This document shows, in pieces, positions 62,393 through 64,000 of a stretch of 64,000 bases of DNA (position 1 is the stretch's first letter; each line of letters begins with the position of its first letter). The position numbers and the translations under genes were made by a program. This DNA is from Bugula neritina (Eukaryota > Bryozoa > Gymnolaemata > Cheilostomatida > Bugulidae): the NCBI GenBank assembly GCA_964035545.1, contig OZ037772.1, positions 5,419,733 through 5,483,732 on the forward strand, in the 5' to 3' direction. The notes under the pieces are model-generated. The model saw nothing but the letters and a program-made list of their open reading frames with translations. It ran no database searches and was not told the origin of the DNA.

Positions 62393-63941
62393 GTCTGTTA
62401 TTCCAAATGCATGTATTTATATTACATTACAGTGTTATACATGTCAATATTTCCATAATAGAAAAAAGAAGAGTTACAGAGATTAACCTGACGAGTAAAG
62501 GAACTGCAAGAATAACATATGAAAAAGGTCTAGCTATCTCGCCTTCACCACCCAAGTCTGGAAAACTGATAAACACTGTTAGAGTTTCTTCATATCTCAG
62601 GTCTGTTCACACGTATAAAGGTGTCACATATGCCGGGTGTAAGGGAAGCGTAGACAGCATAGATGATAACAATAAAGTAAAAAAATCATTCATCTATATT
62701 GAAGACGGAGATGTGTTCAGCATCTCAGTACACAATGATAAGATATATACTTTGTCTTCTGCTTCAACTGTAAGAGTTCATGACCTTGAAGGGAGGTTCA
62801 TCACCAGCTGGACTCATGCAGACCGATCAAAGTGGATAAATCAGTTTGTCAACATAAACAATCAGATAGCTATTCCTGACAGGCTGAAGAAAACTCTAGT
62901 CATTTACTCACTGTATGGAAAAGTAGTAAACACTCTATACCCTGTCCTCTACTTCATAATACTTCTGTACGTATGTCTGCTGCAGATAACAACTCAATTA
63001 TTATATCTCAGCGTACGCCATCTCTAGTGTACAAAGTAGACACCTCATCAGGTGACATCATCTGGCAGTGTAAGGATGTGGCTACACCTCGTGGAGTGAC
63101 CTGCTATAGAGATGAGTTTGTACTTGTGGCTAACGGTACTAAGTCTACAACATTCTGTGTACTATCATTACATACTGGTTAGATACTACGTACATATTGT
63201 ATAACATATACGCGTTATAATTTAAAGAAATGAGTTGATTTGCATATATTTACATAGTACTAATAAACTGCAATGCCTATAATATAACTTTGATTCCTAA
63301 AAAATAGTGCTATGTATTTTATCTCTGCAGGCAAGTTGTTAAATAAGATATCTACCAAACACTCCTACATAGCAGATCTACACTGTACTGGCTCTACTCT
63401 AATAGTTCCAGTAAGCTTTTCTAATGGACAAGTTCAGTTCTATCAGCTCAAGTGAAAGTGAACTGATAGATTGAGATACTCTAGCAAAGGTAAGTGAATG
63501 TTGTTGAAGGCGCTCTAAGTGCCTTTCTATAAATATATGTTCTTAATGTTGCTTTTCTTTGAGTAGTTTTACTTCGCGTCTTGTCGTATAATACATCTTG
63601 CTGCATGGAAATATTTTGTCTATGGTATTAAATTAAATAAATGATGGTAAACCAGCCGTGTGTACATTACTAGCAGTTATCTCTCCTGATATTTTATTAC
63701 CTAATTATAGTCAACTTATAAAGCAGCTGTTTACCATACATATAATGTATAATAATATGTCATTTTACTATATTATAACCTGTCAGATATTATATATACT
63801 AGACAGCTCTGTTATATGCTTTGTAGAAAGCCTCATGCTGAGTCATACATAAGGAGTTACCTTCCCACTACACCACACACCACATACACATTTTATATTT
63901 ACAAATCTGTACACTTTGTATATAACAATTTTGTGTTAGTG

Positions 63942-63943
<2 letters not shown>

Positions 63944-64000
<57 letters not shown>
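63944..64000. repeat. (TA)n microsatellite at window end
   Basis: TA tract running to the end of the window. Confidence 0.95.

Larger units (their letters stand above)
55861..63455 (+). pseudogene. RING/B-box/coiled-coil/propeller TRIM-like gene with frame lesions
   Basis: A probable 5' UTR exon ends at 55904 (CAG|GTAATC). Coding exons: 56321-56484 (ATG 56327), 59099-59264, 59843-60018, 60112-60300, 60462-60632, 61093-61204, 62462-63177 and 63331-63455. Domains in order: RING (CTICL ... CTHPHCDKC ... CGIC), B-box 1 (LCEVC ... YCLVCSKLYCAKH), B-box 2 (MCETH ... GCEVCLKLMCNQC), coiled coil (IKRKYDQLEKVLVEKREK), propeller-like region. Most exon joins agree in phase. Three places do not: a 1-base shift between DHDLES and LSVTEYK (59861-59880), an in-frame TGA with a 1-base shift at the end of exon 4 (60296), and a 2-base TA insertion at about 62937-62940. 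Intact relatives would be ubiquitin E3 ligases. It is a decaying pseudogene unless these are assembly errors. Confidence 0.7.

Overview
The window looks like AT-rich nuclear DNA from an invertebrate animal, probably a lophotrochozoan such as a bryozoan or mollusc; the sequence alone does not settle the phylum. Genes are split into short exons by GT-AG introns. Introns and intergenic DNA are full of (TA)n microsatellites, minisatellites, tRNA-derived SINEs, LINE remnants and a hAT-type element. No bacterial, viral or organellar features were seen. All gene models are hand-spliced from reading frame, splice-site match and intron phase.

Layout. At 2.8-3.8 kb (+) lies the 3' end of a TRIM-like gene (beta-propeller-like C-terminus). 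From 5.4 to 52.8 kb the minus strand carries a tandem family of secreted lectin-like genes. Their plan is signal peptide, PAN/apple-like domain, then an F5/8-type-C (fucolectin-like) domain on two exons. Five short copies (17.4-20.0, 23.5-26.1, 40.6-43.2, 45.7-48.7 and 50.4-52.8 kb) share near-identical exon sizes, and all introns are phase 1. The 23.5 kb copy has an in-frame stop. A longer member (7.6-9.9 kb) has two PAN domains and may be joined to Ig-like exons at 14.2-16.1 kb. An orphan PAN exon sits at 5.4 kb. In the gap between the second and third short copies, a complete 11-exon inhibitor-of-apoptosis (IAP) gene (BIR-BIR-UBA-like-RING, about 733 aa) runs on the plus strand at 31.6-38.4 kb. 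From 55.9 to 63.5 kb (+) lies a full-length RING/B-box/coiled-coil/propeller gene paralogous to the left-end fragment, but with three frame lesions. A scrap of a third copy is at 53.6 kb. Lectin-like, IAP and TRIM-like families are all commonly linked to innate recognition and cell-death signalling, so this may be an immune-type neighbourhood; that is inference.

The most unusual signal is self-cleaving RNA. A 272-bp repeat in 2.5 tandem copies (20.887-21.569 kb) encodes, on the minus strand of every unit, a complete type-I hammerhead ribozyme fold. It has the short helix III and GUC cleavage site expected of metazoan retrozyme-like elements. Two further hammerheads of a different family, resembling those of Penelope-like elements, sit beside (TA)n tracts at 2.37 kb (+) and 20.73 kb (-). 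The paralogous region upstream of the neighbouring lectin copy (about 27.44 kb) lacks the whole array, giving a natural empty site.
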